Assembly: GCA_958296015.1 (NCBI GenBank)
Contig: CATQIH010000032.1
Span: forward strand, 257,970 to 321,969
Length of the DNA stretch: 64,000 nt
Origin: Cyclobacteriaceae bacterium
GTDB lineage: Bacteria; Bacteroidota; Bacteroidia; Cytophagales; Cyclobacteriaceae
Direction: 5' to 3'
Part shown: positions 11,833-20,623 of the stretch, in pieces
Layout: each line of letters starts with the position of its first letter
Position numbering within the stretch: the first letter of the stretch is position 1
The notes under the pieces: model-generated
The model's database searches: none
What the model was told of the DNA's origin: nothing
The model's input: only the letters and a program-made list of their open reading frames with translations
Made by a program: the position numbers and the translations under genes

Positions 11833-11868
11833 CACCACGCAAAGTTAAATACTATAAACCGAATCATC

Positions 11869-12072
11869 ATGACCATGTCGTTAGACAACCTACGGGTTGG
11901 TAAAAAATATCATTTGTGCAATTTTGGCGACGAATCGCGTTTTCTGGTGCTGGAACGCCTGCGGGAAAAAGACTATAAGGTGAAGGATTTGCTATCCCTG
12001 GACATTTATAAACTGAGTGATCTGGTGAAGTATGGCCTGTCTGATGACTTTGAGATCAACGAGATTGTGTAA
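11869..12072 (+). CDS. Small conserved hypothetical protein
   Basis: A 67-residue soluble protein with no recognised motif; the alternating pattern GKKYHLCNFGDESRFLVLERL suggests a small beta-barrel (SH3-like) fold, followed by a helical KDLLSLDIYKLSDLVKYG. ATG codons at 11869 and 11875 are both possible starts. It follows menD by 36 bases and is terminated by the hairpin at 12077. It resembles short proteins found after housekeeping genes in Cytophagales, but I cannot assign a function. Confidence 0.65.
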   Translation: MTMSLDNLRVGKKYHLCNFGDESRFLVLERLREKDYKVKDLLSLDIYKLSDLVKYGLSDDFEINEIV

Positions 12073-12076
12073 ATTA

Positions 12077-12115
12077 TGCTTAAAAAAAGTATTAATTATG
12101 TTCTTTTTTTAAGCA
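12077..12115 (+). terminator. Long A/T-rich hairpin terminator
   Basis: Perfect 13-base arms (TGCTTAAAAAAAG and CTTTTTTTAAGCA) around a 13-base loop. The left arm starts four bases after the preceding stop codon. It probably ends the menD transcription unit; the poly-T tract is inside the right arm. Because the hairpin covers a possible ATG at 12076, the small open frame that follows is more likely to start at 12157. Confidence 0.7.
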
Positions 12116-12156
12116 CAAAAGAGTATATTACAGCTGTTCATCAAACAGTTAGCACT

Positions 12157-12297
12157 ATGAAAACGATTCATCAGATTGATATTCCCAAAAGTGTCGCTAC
12201 TCAGCAAGATCGCTATAGCCGTGTGTTGCCTATTCGCCAGGTACTGTCTTCTTATCTGACAGACTTACGTGACAGCAAATCAGTAGCCGTCAACTGA
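12157..12297 (+). CDS. Possible small protein (46 residues)
   Basis: A short open frame, MKTIHQIDIP... to ...SKSVAVN, with no recognised domain, signal or membrane segment. An in-frame ATG exists at 12076 but lies in the terminator hairpin, so 12157 is preferred. It sits between the menD unit and the convergent mnmA gene. It could be a real small protein or chance coding; nothing in the sequence decides. Confidence 0.3.
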   Translation: MKTIHQIDIPKSVATQQDRYSRVLPIRQVLSSYLTDLRDSKSVAVN

Positions 12298-12315
12298 CCT
12301 GCCTGAATAGTGGTA

Positions 12316-12341
12316 TTCCACAAGTTTGGTGGAAGAATTTT
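12316..12341. terminator. Weak hairpin between convergent genes
   Basis: Arms TTCCAC and GTGGAA around a 7-base loop, then GAATTTTT. It lies between the small open frame and the 3' end of mnmA. The short stem makes it a weak candidate. Confidence 0.35.
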
Positions 12342-12427
12342 TACCTCAAAAGAATCGCTCCAGAGGTAGCTTCTAGCAGTAGAATGCCATGTGGTTGCTT
12401 AGTGGATACAGTCAATACATGCCGTGT

Positions 12428-13627
12428 CTAGGCAATCACACCGGAACCGATCAGCTCTTCACCTTGATACCAAGCGGCAAATTGCCCTGCAGCGATGCTT
12501 TTCTGCGGTCTGTCAAAAACAATATACATTCCATCCTTCCGCTGAAAAAGCGTGGCTCCTTCCAGCGGTTGACGATACCGGATTCTTACTTGGTACCTGG
12601 CAGTCTCTCCGTTTGCCAGCAACAAATCTTTACGTATCCAGTGCAGTTCTGCTTGTCGGATGAACAACCCCATTCTATACAAGCCCGGATGATCTTCTCC
12701 CTGCCCGGTGTACACAATATTTTTGTCAGTATCCGTAGCAATCACAAAAAGGGGCTTTGGCGTGCCGCCTACATGTAAGCCTTTGCGCTGACCAATGGTA
12801 AAATAATGTGCTCCATTATGCTGGCTCACTACTTTTCCTGCTAACTCATTATAAGAATAGGCCGTAGTCAACTGCTCAAGATCAGGATCATCGGTATGAG
12901 TATCTCCTGCCAACATTAGCGATCTTTCATAAACAGGCGAATGGGCAGGTACCTCAATGATGGGACCAGGCTTAGGCTGTAGCTTTTGCTGTAAAAATTC
13001 GGGCAGGCGCACTTTTCCTACAAAACACAAGCCCTGCGAGTCCTTTTTATCGGCAGTTACTAGGTCTTGCTCACGGGCAACGCTGCGCACGGTTGATTTT
13101 TCCATGTCTCCGATAGGGAACAATGCTTTGCTTAGCTGAAACTGGTTGAGTTGACACAGAAAATAGCTTTGGTCTTTATTTGGGTCTTTGCCAGCCAGCA
13201 AATGATATAGCGGATTGCCATGTGCGTCTACAGAAGTTTCTTTACGGCAATAATGGCCGGTGGCCACATAATCGGCACCCAGCTTGAGGGCTGTTTTAAG
13301 AAAAATATCAAACTTGATTTCCCGGTTACACAAGATATCCGGATTTGGGGTACGTCCCTGTGCATATTCATGGAACATATAGTCCACAATCCGCTCCTTG
13401 TATTCTTTGCTCAAGTCAATTGTCTGGAAAGGAATGTTCAGCTTTTGTGCTACAATCAGGGCATCGTTGCTGTCTTCCAGCCACGGACATTCCCGGCTGA
13501 TGACAACGCTATCGTCGTGCCAGTTCTTCATAAACAAGCCAATCACTTCATACCCCTGCTGTACCAAAAGGTGGGCTGCTACACTGGAATCTACACCGCC
13601 AGACATACCTACTACTACACGTTTCAT
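12428..13627 (-). CDS. mnmA: tRNA-specific 2-thiouridylase MnmA
   Basis: Installs the 2-thio group on the wobble uridine of tRNA-Lys, -Glu and -Gln, taking sulfur from a persulfide relay. The protein is 399 residues. The ATP pyrophosphatase PP-loop is GMSGGVDSS at 7-15. The catalytic cysteines are present: C100 in ILCNREIKF and C201 in SQGLCFVGK. The Bacteroidota insertion in the middle domain (about 205-245) accounts for the length. The C-terminal beta-barrel ends EELIGSGVI, as usual. It is transcribed alone, divergent from the gene at 13758. Confidence 0.96.
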   Translation of the reverse strand: MKRVVVGMSGGVDSSVAAHLLVQQGYEVIGLFMKNWHDDSVVISRECPWLEDSNDALIVAQKLNIPFQTIDLSKEYKERIVDYMFHEYAQGRTPNPDILCNREIKFDIFLKTALKLGADYVATGHYCRKETSVDAHGNPLYHLLAGKDPNKDQSYFLCQLNQFQLSKALFPIGDMEKSTVRSVAREQDLVTADKKDSQGLCFVGKVRLPEFLQQKLQPKPGPIIEVPAHSPVYERSLMLAGDTHTDDPDLEQLTTAYSYNELAGKVVSQHNGAHYFTIGQRKGLHVGGTPKPLFVIATDTDKNIVYTGQGEDHPGLYRMGLFIRQAELHWIRKDLLLANGETARYQVRIRYRQPLEGATLFQRKDGMYIVFDRPQKSIAAGQFAAWYQGEELIGSGVIA

Positions 13628-13757
13628 ATGCTATACTATACTGCTTATCTGCAAAAATAGTTCGGCAAGAGTTGGCAATCAAAATCATTGATTATTTCAG
13701 GCATACAGAGAACATATGAATGCCTGATTTGATTATTAGTTAAAATGACATCAATCT

Positions 13758-14312
13758 ATGCACGAAGTGTTTCAGAAGGCGCGCGAAAAATATCGCCCAC
13801 AACCTATCAGGGTACTGTTTGTTACGGAAGCACCGCCAATAGCTGACAGGAACCGCTATTTTTATTTTGAACATGTCAGCAGAGGAGACAGTCTTTTTCT
13901 GGAGCTTATCAAAGTATTATTTGCCGAAGAGGCGGCAGCTTTTGATACTGTAAAGAGTCTGCGGGCGGAGAAACCATATTTTCTGGAAAGACTGCAAGAG
14001 GAAGGCTATTTTTTGATACATGCCACAGATACGCCATTGCCAGGAAAAACCACGGCTGCCAGAACCAATGCTTACCGGGAAAACTTACCAGTACTGATCC
14101 GTACTATTCTGCAAGTAGCTTCGCCTGCTACACCCATTGTGATGATCTCTACCGTGGTTTTCAGAGCAGTAGCTGACTCACTTAGGGCCAGTGGATTCAA
14201 TGTCATTCATCAGGAACCCATCGCCTATCCTAATTCAGGGCAGCAGATCAATTTTCGCAGAAAGCTGAAGCCCTTACTTATCAGCCAACACTTGCTACCT
14301 GTTCCCTTATAA
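13758..14312 (+). CDS. Conserved hypothetical protein, weakly uracil-DNA-glycosylase-like
   Basis: A 184-residue soluble protein. Near the N terminus IRVLFVTEAPP followed by aromatic YFYF resembles the first strand and loop of uracil-DNA glycosylase-fold proteins (which typically have GExPG or similar). The C-terminal FNVIHQEPIAYPNSGQQINFRRKL could take the place of the second motif. The catalytic Asp and His are not clearly present, so this is only a fold-level guess. It lies 17 bases upstream of the coiled-coil gene at 14330 and is probably co-transcribed with it. Confidence 0.6.
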   Translation: MHEVFQKAREKYRPQPIRVLFVTEAPPIADRNRYFYFEHVSRGDSLFLELIKVLFAEEAAAFDTVKSLRAEKPYFLERLQEEGYFLIHATDTPLPGKTTAARTNAYRENLPVLIRTILQVASPATPIVMISTVVFRAVADSLRASGFNVIHQEPIAYPNSGQQINFRRKLKPLLISQHLLPVPL

Positions 14313-14329
14313 CCTAAAACAACATAATT

Positions 14330-14719
14330 ATGTCTATTCAACAGTTTGTACAGTTGCACAAAGAGCACCAGGAATGGTTGCATGAAATGGATTCGTATCA
14401 AGATGAAATCAGTTTTTTTCAACATAGCCTTTGCCAGGTATCTTCTTCAGATGAAAACAAAGAGAGGGCAGCAAAAGCAGCAAGATATCGCCAGGAATGC
14501 CTGGAAAATCTGCAACAGCTAGATACACTGCGTTTCCAAATCTACAAAAATGAAGCGGAAGTCGCTAAACGTATGGAACTGGCAGATCGCTTGAAAGAGC
14601 ACGTAGTTCCTCAGGAAACTCATGAAGGACTTCGCAATATGATGGAAGAGTATATCTTAGCGTTCAAAGCTTTTAAAAAGAACGTGAATGGCTTTTTGCT
14701 TGACGCAAAGAAAGCTTAA
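14330..14719 (+). CDS. Hypothetical coiled-coil protein
   Basis: A 129-residue, highly charged, almost wholly helical protein: no Gly/Pro-rich regions, and heptad-like spacing in residues 1-100 (for example EHQEWLHEMDSYQDEISFF and RLKEHV). No signal peptide. No recognised family. It follows the gene at 13758 by 17 bases and converges on the endonuclease III-like gene with a 9-base gap. Confidence 0.6.
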   Translation: MSIQQFVQLHKEHQEWLHEMDSYQDEISFFQHSLCQVSSSDENKERAAKAARYRQECLENLQQLDTLRFQIYKNEAEVAKRMELADRLKEHVVPQETHEGLRNMMEEYILAFKAFKKNVNGFLLDAKKA

Positions 14720-14728
14720 CCTGTACTA

Positions 14729-15400
14729 CTACCGATGCTTATCGACACCAACCTGCGCGCACATATCTGACAGAACGCAGGTAGAGCAGCGCGGCAGCGT
14801 ACCTGTGCAGATATGCTTACCAAAAGGCACCAGCAGCCGATTAATTTCTATCCAATATTCGCGAGGCAGTTTATCTTCCAGTGATTTCAGGGTCTTCTCC
14901 GGTGTTTTGGCGGCCACATAGCCCCACCGGTTGGTGACACGGTGTACATGAATATCCACCCCGATGTAGGGTTGCTGACAGGCGATACCTAGTGCCAGAT
15001 TGGCGCATTTTGGGCCTACACCGCGAAACCCGGTGAGCACATCAGCGTCGCAGGGCAGTTCTCCTTGGTATTCAGCGACGGTGGTTTGGGCAATGGCAAG
15101 TATCTGGTGAGCTTTGGCTTCATGATAGGTACAGGCACGTATGGCATGATCAATCTGAGCGGCATCAAGCAAGGATACTTCTTCGGGAGTCCGGCCTAGC
15201 TTGAAAAGGCTGAGGGCTGTAGGCACGGTGGTTTCATCATAGGTGCGGATAGAGATCATGCAGGAAATCAACTGCTCAAAGAGGGAAGTGTATCCCTGAT
15301 CATACAAATCAAACAGAGCGGCTTTGGGCAGAGGAGCAACAGCCTGACGAAGCCGCTGGATTACCTGATGAATATCAAATGGGTGGGAGACGCTGGTCAT
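14729..15400 (-). CDS. Endonuclease III-like DNA glycosylase/AP lyase
   Basis: Base-excision repair enzyme of the HhH-GPD superfamily, 223 residues. The helix-hairpin-helix is LTGFRGVGPKCANLAL with the lyase lysine at K131, and the catalytic aspartate is D149 in GVDIHVHRVTNRWG. The C-terminal [4Fe-4S] site is complete with the Nth spacing C-x6-C-x2-C-x5-C. The usual LLSAQ(T/C)TD segment reads CMISIRTYD (46-54), replacing the conserved Gln with Arg; this residue normally plugs the gap left by the flipped base, so substrate preference may differ from E. coli Nth. The start at 15400 is the first ATG. Confidence 0.88.
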   Translation of the reverse strand: MTSVSHPFDIHQVIQRLRQAVAPLPKAALFDLYDQGYTSLFEQLISCMISIRTYDETTVPTALSLFKLGRTPEEVSLLDAAQIDHAIRACTYHEAKAHQILAIAQTTVAEYQGELPCDADVLTGFRGVGPKCANLALGIACQQPYIGVDIHVHRVTNRWGYVAAKTPEKTLKSLEDKLPREYWIEINRLLVPFGKHICTGTLPRCSTCVLSDMCAQVGVDKHR

Positions 15401-15480
15401 TTTCTTAAAGGTTTAAGAAAACGACCAGATTAAAGGCAAAATGTTTTTAGATGAGAGAAATATTCCTGACTTGAGTACAT

Positions 15481-15738
15481 CTATAGTAGCTTGTTTAGGT
15501 CTATATAATCTGCATATACATCCAGTGACTGGCTGTCGTTGAATGATACAATATTGATAATATCATTGGAACGCAGGTCATACCATACTTCTGCAAAAAA
15601 GCCTTCCACATAGAACAGTCCTACGGTATAATAGCGAGCATGACGACGGATTAGTAACCTGCCTCTGCCAAACGTATAATTTGCTTTCTCACGGATCGCT
15701 AAATTATTGAACTCGCTCTTTGTCAACATATACTTCAT
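15481..15738 (-). CDS. Small conserved hypothetical protein
   Basis: An 85-residue soluble protein with an alternating hydrophobic/polar pattern (YYTVGLFYVEGFFAEVWYDL), suggesting a small beta-sheet protein. The end, SLDVYADYIDLNKLL, looks helical. It has no recognised motif or signal peptide. It is in the same direction as the glycosylase, 80 bases upstream. The length and amphipathic pattern favour a real gene. Function unknown. Confidence 0.6.
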   Translation of the reverse strand: MKYMLTKSEFNNLAIREKANYTFGRGRLLIRRHARYYTVGLFYVEGFFAEVWYDLRSNDIINIVSFNDSQSLDVYADYIDLNKLL

Positions 15739-16152
15739 AATTATTATATTTTATGTAGATGAATATGTGCAAATAAAAGACAAACTACACTTTGAATCGA
15801 ACGCATAACCCATATATACTAGCATCGTAATATTTTTATCATAATGAGAAAATGAATCAAAGTTAGTTTCATCCATTTTTCCCCCCTGAAGCTTAAAACA
15901 ATACAAGCAATGGCTTTTTCTATTAGTATTGCCTCATTTAAAAACGGAACTTTTCATAGAAGATGCATAAGGTATGTATACATAACACCACATTATTCTA
16001 AATATTGTAATTATTTATTGCTATAATTATATAAAAACCACTATATCCTCACGTGTTCCCTGCAGACTTACGGACTTTCTGTGCAAAAAGATTGGGAAGA
16101 CATAGCAAAAGGCGCTGCTGATAGAGCAGAAGTTGCAGTTTTTAAAAGCTCC
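15739..16152. other. Intergenic region without a recognisable gene
   Basis: About 410 A+T-rich bases upstream of the 85-residue protein gene and downstream of the OmpH-like gene. I see no convincing coding frame, RNA gene or strong hairpin. It probably contains the promoter of the gene at 15738. Confidence 0.5.
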
Positions 16153-16788
16153 TTATTTCTTAGCTTTAACCGTACTATCCGCTTTGGTTGTACTGCTGTC
16201 ATTGCTTTTGTACCTTTCGTTCAGATCGGCTACCACCTGCCGGGTGATATCGAGGCTGTCGTCGGCATAGAGCACCCCGCTGCCTTTGGTATAGGTAAGC
16301 ACCACTTTGAAATCATTGCTTTTGCCCAGTTCTTTGAGGTAGTCAGATACATTCTGGTATAGTTCTTCGTTGACTTTACCTTCTTCCTGCATCAGTTGAT
16401 TGCTTAGGTTCTGCTGGTACTGCATCAGGTTCTGCTGTTTGTTGCGCAGGTCTTCTTCAGCAGCTTTGGCCTGGTTGATGGTCATCTGACCGGAAGTACG
16501 CTGAAAGGCAGTAATTTCGCCCTGTAATCCTTTGGCGCGATTTTCATACTCGCTTTGCAGTTGTTTCGCTTTCTGCTCTAATGCAGCTTGTTGGTCTTTA
16601 AAGTAATCGTAGTTGGCCAGCAGTGAATCCGAATTAACGTAGGCAATCTTAGGAATAGGGCCCTCAAAACCAGCAGAGGAAGAAGCCTTGGATGCGGAAG
16701 GCTTTTCGTTTCCACTAAAGTGTAATACATAAAGATAAATAACGGCAACAGCTAAAACTCCATTCAGGATTAAAGATAAATTTTTCAC
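16153..16788 (-). CDS. OmpH/Skp family periplasmic chaperone
   Basis: Skp-like protein that would hold unfolded outer-membrane proteins in the periplasm. The chosen GTG start at 16788 gives the normal N terminus KNLSLILNGVLAVAVIYLY, an uncleaved anchor or signal; an ATG at 16836 would add 16 unusual residues. After a Ser/Ala-rich linker comes the family start KIAYVNSDSLLANYDYFKD, a long coiled coil (about 75-155 with repeated Gln/Glu/Lys), and the C-terminal strand FKVVLTYTKGSGVLYADDSLDIT typical of OmpH. The tail is Ser/Thr/Lys-rich. It stands downstream of the MFS transporter gene with 37 to 85 bases between them. Confidence 0.88.
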   Translation of the reverse strand: MKNLSLILNGVLAVAVIYLYVLHFSGNEKPSASKASSSAGFEGPIPKIAYVNSDSLLANYDYFKDQQAALEQKAKQLQSEYENRAKGLQGEITAFQRTSGQMTINQAKAAEEDLRNKQQNLMQYQQNLSNQLMQEEGKVNEELYQNVSDYLKELGKSNDFKVVLTYTKGSGVLYADDSLDITRQVVADLNERYKSNDSSTTKADSTVKAKK

Positions 16789-16873
16789 AATTAAAACGTT
16801 GAGGTTAAATTTTCGCAAATATAATGAATTAACCATACGGAAATCGTATCCTAGCGATACATTTTGCAGGTGG

Positions 16874-18139
16874 TTATACAGCAGGTTTTATCTGGGAAGA
16901 TGATGTTCCCTCTATCGCATGGTCTGCCTGCACAGGTGATATTTTTGCTTTTGATTCTTTAAAGAAAACAGTGAAAAATATGAGCACAACAGCCGATAGT
17001 ATAGCGGGCACCAGCCAGATATTATGCCATTGGTATATCATTTTTTCGCTGACAGAGGCAGAAAACGCATCCACAGTAAGCCCGGAAAGGTAGCTACCGA
17101 TAAACATGCCTGCACCATAAGTAGCGAAAGTAATCATCCCCTGTGCCGAACTTCTGACATTGGCAGGCGCTTTTTCATCCACATACAGCTGGCCGGTGAC
17201 GAAGAAGAAGTCGTAGCACAGGCCATGCAGCACAATACCGGTATACAGCATCCATACCATCGTGCCAGAATCTCCATACATAAACATCACATAGCGCAGT
17301 ACCCAGCAGGCCATGCCCATCATCAGCATTTTCTTATAGCCCAAACGCACGAAGAAGAGCGGCATCAGTATCAAAAACAGCCCTTCGGACATTTGCCCTA
17401 AGGTCATCTTGGCCGCAGAGTTTTCCATACCTACATCAAACAGAAAAGGGTTTGCCCAGGCATAATAAAAAGAGAGTGGAATACAGATAAGCAGTGAAGA
17501 AACAAACAGGATGGCAAACGACCGGTTTTTTAATAGTTTGAGCGCATCTAATCCCAACACCTCAGCCACCGTGGCTTTCTCTCCTTTGCTTTTGGGCGGT
17601 GTATGCGGCAGCGTAAAGCTATAGAGTCCCATCAGTACAGAAGCACCCGCCGCAATCATGATAGGATATACGGTAGGTTCCAATTCCAGCGCGCCTATGA
17701 GCAACCCTACCAGAATCCAACTGACTGTGCCAAGTACGCGTACATTGGAAAAATTCTTGCCGGGGTTCTCCATATTCTGAAAAGCCAGAGAGTTGGTTAA
17801 CGCAATGGTAGGCATAAAACAGAGCGTATAGGCCAGTGTACATATATAAAAAGCACCAAAGTCTGTTAGGGTAGTCAGCAGGAAAAGCAGTCCTCCGCCC
17901 AGCAGATGAAGTATGCCCAACACTCTTTCGGTAGGAAAAAACCGGTCGGCAATCATGCCTACAAAGAAAGGAGAAATCATGGCGGCAATGGCAAAAGCCG
18001 CAAAGACCAGTCCTATTTGAGAACCATCAAATTTTAGTGTTGAACCAAGGTAAGTTCCCAGGGTAACATACCAGGCACCCCATACCAGATACTCCAGAAA
18101 CATCATGGCAGAGAGTTGTAATCTTATTTTTAAGTTCAT
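16874..18139 (-). CDS. MFS transporter, nucleoside:H+ symporter-like
   Basis: Inner-membrane carrier of 421 residues with 12 predicted TM helices. The N terminus LQLSAMMFLEYLVWGAWYVTLGTYL and the loop ADRFFPTERVLGILHL are typical of the NupG/XapB-like nucleoside:H+ symporter family. FSNVRVLGTVSWILVG follows at TM5, and DEKAPANVRSSAQGMITFATYGAGMFIG lies near TM10-11. The substrate is inferred from the family; some Bacteroidota members transport other small metabolites or sit with sugar catabolic genes. The 5' side is bordered by the 18-bp tandem array at 18188-18277. Confidence 0.85.
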   Translation of the reverse strand: MNLKIRLQLSAMMFLEYLVWGAWYVTLGTYLGSTLKFDGSQIGLVFAAFAIAAMISPFFVGMIADRFFPTERVLGILHLLGGGLLFLLTTLTDFGAFYICTLAYTLCFMPTIALTNSLAFQNMENPGKNFSNVRVLGTVSWILVGLLIGALELEPTVYPIMIAAGASVLMGLYSFTLPHTPPKSKGEKATVAEVLGLDALKLLKNRSFAILFVSSLLICIPLSFYYAWANPFLFDVGMENSAAKMTLGQMSEGLFLILMPLFFVRLGYKKMLMMGMACWVLRYVMFMYGDSGTMVWMLYTGIVLHGLCYDFFFVTGQLYVDEKAPANVRSSAQGMITFATYGAGMFIGSYLSGLTVDAFSASVSEKMIYQWHNIWLVPAILSAVVLIFFTVFFKESKAKISPVQADHAIEGTSSSQIKPAV

Positions 18140-18187
18140 AGGTTAGGTTTTTATTGGTGAGATGGTTGGTGGAGACACCATATAGGT

Positions 18188-18280
18188 GGAGACATCATAC
18201 AAGATGGAGACACCATACAAGATGGAGACACCATACAAGATGGAGACACCATACAAGATGGAGACACCATATATGGTGTC
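18188..18280. repeat. 18-bp tandem repeat array ending in a palindrome
   Basis: Four full units of GGAGACACCATACAAGAT begin at 18188, 18206, 18224 and 18242 (the first has one change), with a degenerate copy before them (from 18171) and a partial copy from 18260. The last partial unit runs into the perfect 18-bp palindrome GACACCATATATGGTGTC (18263-18280), which ends one base before the stop codon of the RND adaptor gene. The array fills most of the gap between two minus-strand genes. It may alter hairpin structure or spacing; function unknown. Confidence 0.9.
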
Positions 18281-18281
18281 T

Positions 18282-19631
18282 TTACGGAACCTCAGTACCA
18301 GATTGAGAGGCAGAGGCAGCATCCTGGGTTTTGACTTTAGCTTTATCAGAGAGTTGTTTGGAGACGGCCAGATAAGGACCTGATACCACTTCATCGCCTG
18401 CTTTGAGTCCGCTCAATATCTCGATAAACTCATAGTTGCTGATGCCAATGGTGACAGGTACCTGCGCTACCGTCTCGTCAGCAGCTTTTCTGAAGACTAC
18501 CTCCACTAGGTTATCTTCCTGCCCAAAGGTGGCAGCTGTGCTGTCACTGCCTAGCTTGGGCCGGGTGGTGACGGCAGACAATGGCACAGACAGCACATTA
18601 TCTTTCTTCTGCGTGATAACATCCACGCTGGCAGTCATGCCAGGGCGAAAAGGATACCGGCCTTTAGTAGCTAACAGGTCCTGATAAGATTTGGGTAACA
18701 GCCGGATGCGCACTTCAAACTCGGTGACGGCCTCTTCTACCAGTTTTTCATTGGCTGTGTTGGCAATGGCTGTGACTACGCCTTTGAATTCTTTATTGAG
18801 GTAGCTGTAGGCGTCTACGTCTATCATGGCCGTATCGCCCAGCGAAACACGTACGATGTCGTTTTCGTTGACATCTACCCAAGTCTCCATACGCGACAGG
18901 TCGGCGATGCGCAGCATCTCGGTACCGGCCATCTGGGAAGTACCTACCACACGTTCACCCTTTTCTACATCCAGCTTGGATACAATACCATTGACAGGGG
19001 CATAAATATTGGTTAGCGAAAGGTTTTCGCGGGCTTCTGATAGGGAGGCTTTGGCACTTTGCACAGCATAACGCGCAGCCTGCACACTTTCTTTGGCTGA
19101 TTTAACATCCTGTTGCGCCACTTTAAACTGGCTTTCTGCCACTTCAAAGTCTGCACTGGAAATAACCTTCTGGTCAAATAGGTCTTTGTTTCTTTCGTAG
19201 GCTGCCTTTACCTGTACCTCTTGCGCCTGAGCTCTGGCTACGCTGGCTTCGGCCTGTGACAGATTAGCCCGCTGCTGATTGAGCGAGGCAGCCACCCGCA
19301 ACACAGCCGATTCATAATTATCCGGCCTGATCTTTACCAGCAACTGGCCCTGCTTGACCGAATCGCCTTCCTTCACATACAGATCAATGATCTCACCGGG
19401 CACTTCGGGTGATATTTTCACTTCTGTTTCGGGCTGAATGGTGCCTGAAGCTGTCACCCTTTCTACGATAGTGCGGCGGGCCGCTTTGGTAAACGTGACA
19501 GCAGTAGCCTCTTCTCCCCCTATCCAACCGGCTTTACTGGCAATAAACAGCCCTACGATGATGATTCCCAGCACAATGAGAATGATTTTGATAGGGCTTC
19601 TTTTTTTCTTCTTAGTAGTTTTAACAGGCAT
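18282..19631 (-). CDS. RND efflux periplasmic adaptor (HlyD/MacA-like)
   Basis: Membrane fusion protein of 449 residues linking an inner-membrane pump to an outer-membrane channel. A basic N terminus and one TM (about 14-35) are followed by the biotinyl-lipoyl half motif (GTIQPETEVKISPEVPGEIIDLYVKEGDSVKQGQLLVKI), a long alpha-hairpin (about 105-210), the second lipoyl half (IYAPVNGIVSKLDVEKGERV), a beta-barrel, and a membrane-proximal domain (PVTIGISNYEFIEILSGLKAGDEVV). This order matches MacA-type adaptors. No pump or channel gene is adjacent in the window, so its partner is unknown. The palindrome at 18263 abuts its stop codon. Confidence 0.92.
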   Translation of the reverse strand: MPVKTTKKKKRSPIKIILIVLGIIIVGLFIASKAGWIGGEEATAVTFTKAARRTIVERVTASGTIQPETEVKISPEVPGEIIDLYVKEGDSVKQGQLLVKIRPDNYESAVLRVAASLNQQRANLSQAEASVARAQAQEVQVKAAYERNKDLFDQKVISSADFEVAESQFKVAQQDVKSAKESVQAARYAVQSAKASLSEARENLSLTNIYAPVNGIVSKLDVEKGERVVGTSQMAGTEMLRIADLSRMETWVDVNENDIVRVSLGDTAMIDVDAYSYLNKEFKGVVTAIANTANEKLVEEAVTEFEVRIRLLPKSYQDLLATKGRYPFRPGMTASVDVITQKKDNVLSVPLSAVTTRPKLGSDSTAATFGQEDNLVEVVFRKAADETVAQVPVTIGISNYEFIEILSGLKAGDEVVSGPYLAVSKQLSDKAKVKTQDAASASQSGTEVP

Positions 19632-19867
19632 AGGATGGTCAGGCTTAAGTGATGAACAGGCCGGAAAGTGGCGGCCAGAAACAATATAATGGCAATTTAG
19701 ACATTAATTTAGTTTCGTCAAGACATATATGAGGGTAAGCTCCGCGATTGAGTATATATTTTTTCAGAGACATCAGTCTCTCATAAGGTTTCCCGCCTTC
19801 TTTTTCAGCCTCTTCCAGTTTGCGTAAAATTAAGAACAACCTTGAGTACAATAGTATACAGATGCTG

Positions 19868-19896
19868 TTGTTTTTGTGAACAGGCTATTATATTTG
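19868..19896 (+). promoter_or_regulatory. Probable Bacteroidota promoter of the sirtuin gene
   Basis: A TTG at 19868-19870 and TATATTTG at 19889-19896 are spaced by 18 bases, fitting the Bacteroidota -33/-7 pattern (TTTG and TAnnTTTG). The -7 box is 22 bases before the ATG at 19919. Confidence 0.4.
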
Positions 19897-19918
19897 AGCT
19901 ATCAAAACCAGCAAATAT

Positions 19919-20611
19919 ATGAAAAAGATTGTAGTATTATCCGGTTCGGGTATTAGTGCGGAGAGTGGCATCCCCACCTTCCGCGATGCAGGGGGGTTGT
20001 GGGAAGGCCACGATGTGATGGAAGTAGCCTCACCCGAAGGCTGGGCCAAAAATCCGGCACTGGTCACTGATTTTTACAACCAGCGAAGAAGAGCAGCGCA
20101 ACAGGTAGAACCCAATGCAGGCCATCTGGCACTGGTGCATTTAGAACAATATTTCGACGTAGTAGTGATCACACAAAACGTAGACGGGCTACACGAAAAG
20201 GCTGGTTCTTCTCATGTCATACACCTGCATGGCGAACTCAGCAAATGTCGCAGCTCTGTGGATGAAACCCTGGTATATGAGGTAGACGACTGGAAAATCA
20301 AGCTGGGTGATTTGTGTGAAAAAGGCTCTCAGCTTCGTCCGCATATTGTGTGGTTTGGCGAAATGGTGCCTCTGATGGAAGCAGCTTATGCAGAAGCAAC
20401 TTCGGCTGATATATTTATGGTGGTAGGAACCTCTTTGCAGGTGTATCCGGCAGCCGGTCTGCTACATTATGTAGGTGATGATGTACCTGTTTATATCATA
20501 GACCCTCACCTGCCGACATACAGGCAATCGCCCAATATCCACCCGATCCAGGAGCTTGCCAGCATAGGTTTGCCTAAGCTGGCAGAAAAGCTGATCAGCA
20601 GTGTTACGTAG
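19919..20611 (+). CDS. cobB: SIR2-family NAD-dependent protein deacylase (CobB-like, class III)
   Basis: Removes acyl groups from lysines using NAD+. The protein is 230 residues. The NAD-binding signature is GSGISAESGIPTFR (9-22), then TQNVDGLH (85-92), and the catalytic base is H104 in HLHGE. Y53 and R56 in FYNQRRR match the pair that recognises succinyl/malonyl groups in class III sirtuins, so desuccinylase activity is likely. The zinc module is degenerate: only C110 and one later Cys (GDLCEKG) remain instead of two CxxC pairs; related bacterial sirtuins also lack zinc here. It converges on the VIT-family gene with a 12-base gap. Confidence 0.92.
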   Translation: MKKIVVLSGSGISAESGIPTFRDAGGLWEGHDVMEVASPEGWAKNPALVTDFYNQRRRAAQQVEPNAGHLALVHLEQYFDVVVITQNVDGLHEKAGSSHVIHLHGELSKCRSSVDETLVYEVDDWKIKLGDLCEKGSQLRPHIVWFGEMVPLMEAAYAEATSADIFMVVGTSLQVYPAAGLLHYVGDDVPVYIIDPHLPTYRQSPNIHPIQELASIGLPKLAEKLISSVT

Positions 20612-20623
20612 CTGTTTTATGTA

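Noticed and set aside
16081..16362. Plus-strand frame overlapping the OmpH-like gene end
   Set aside because: Mostly antisense to a clear OmpH family gene, with no recognisable domain.
18186..18383. Plus-strand frame reading METPYK repeats
   Set aside because: It arises from the 18-bp tandem repeat and antisense of the adaptor gene; the second half has no protein-like features.
19645..19851. Minus-strand 68-codon frame upstream of the RND adaptor
   Set aside because: No motif, it overlaps the region with the sirtuin promoter, and its composition is that of non-coding DNA.
19919..20611. Loss of zinc cysteines in the sirtuin as evidence of inactivity
   Set aside because: All catalytic motifs are intact, and related class III bacterial sirtuins also have a reduced zinc module.
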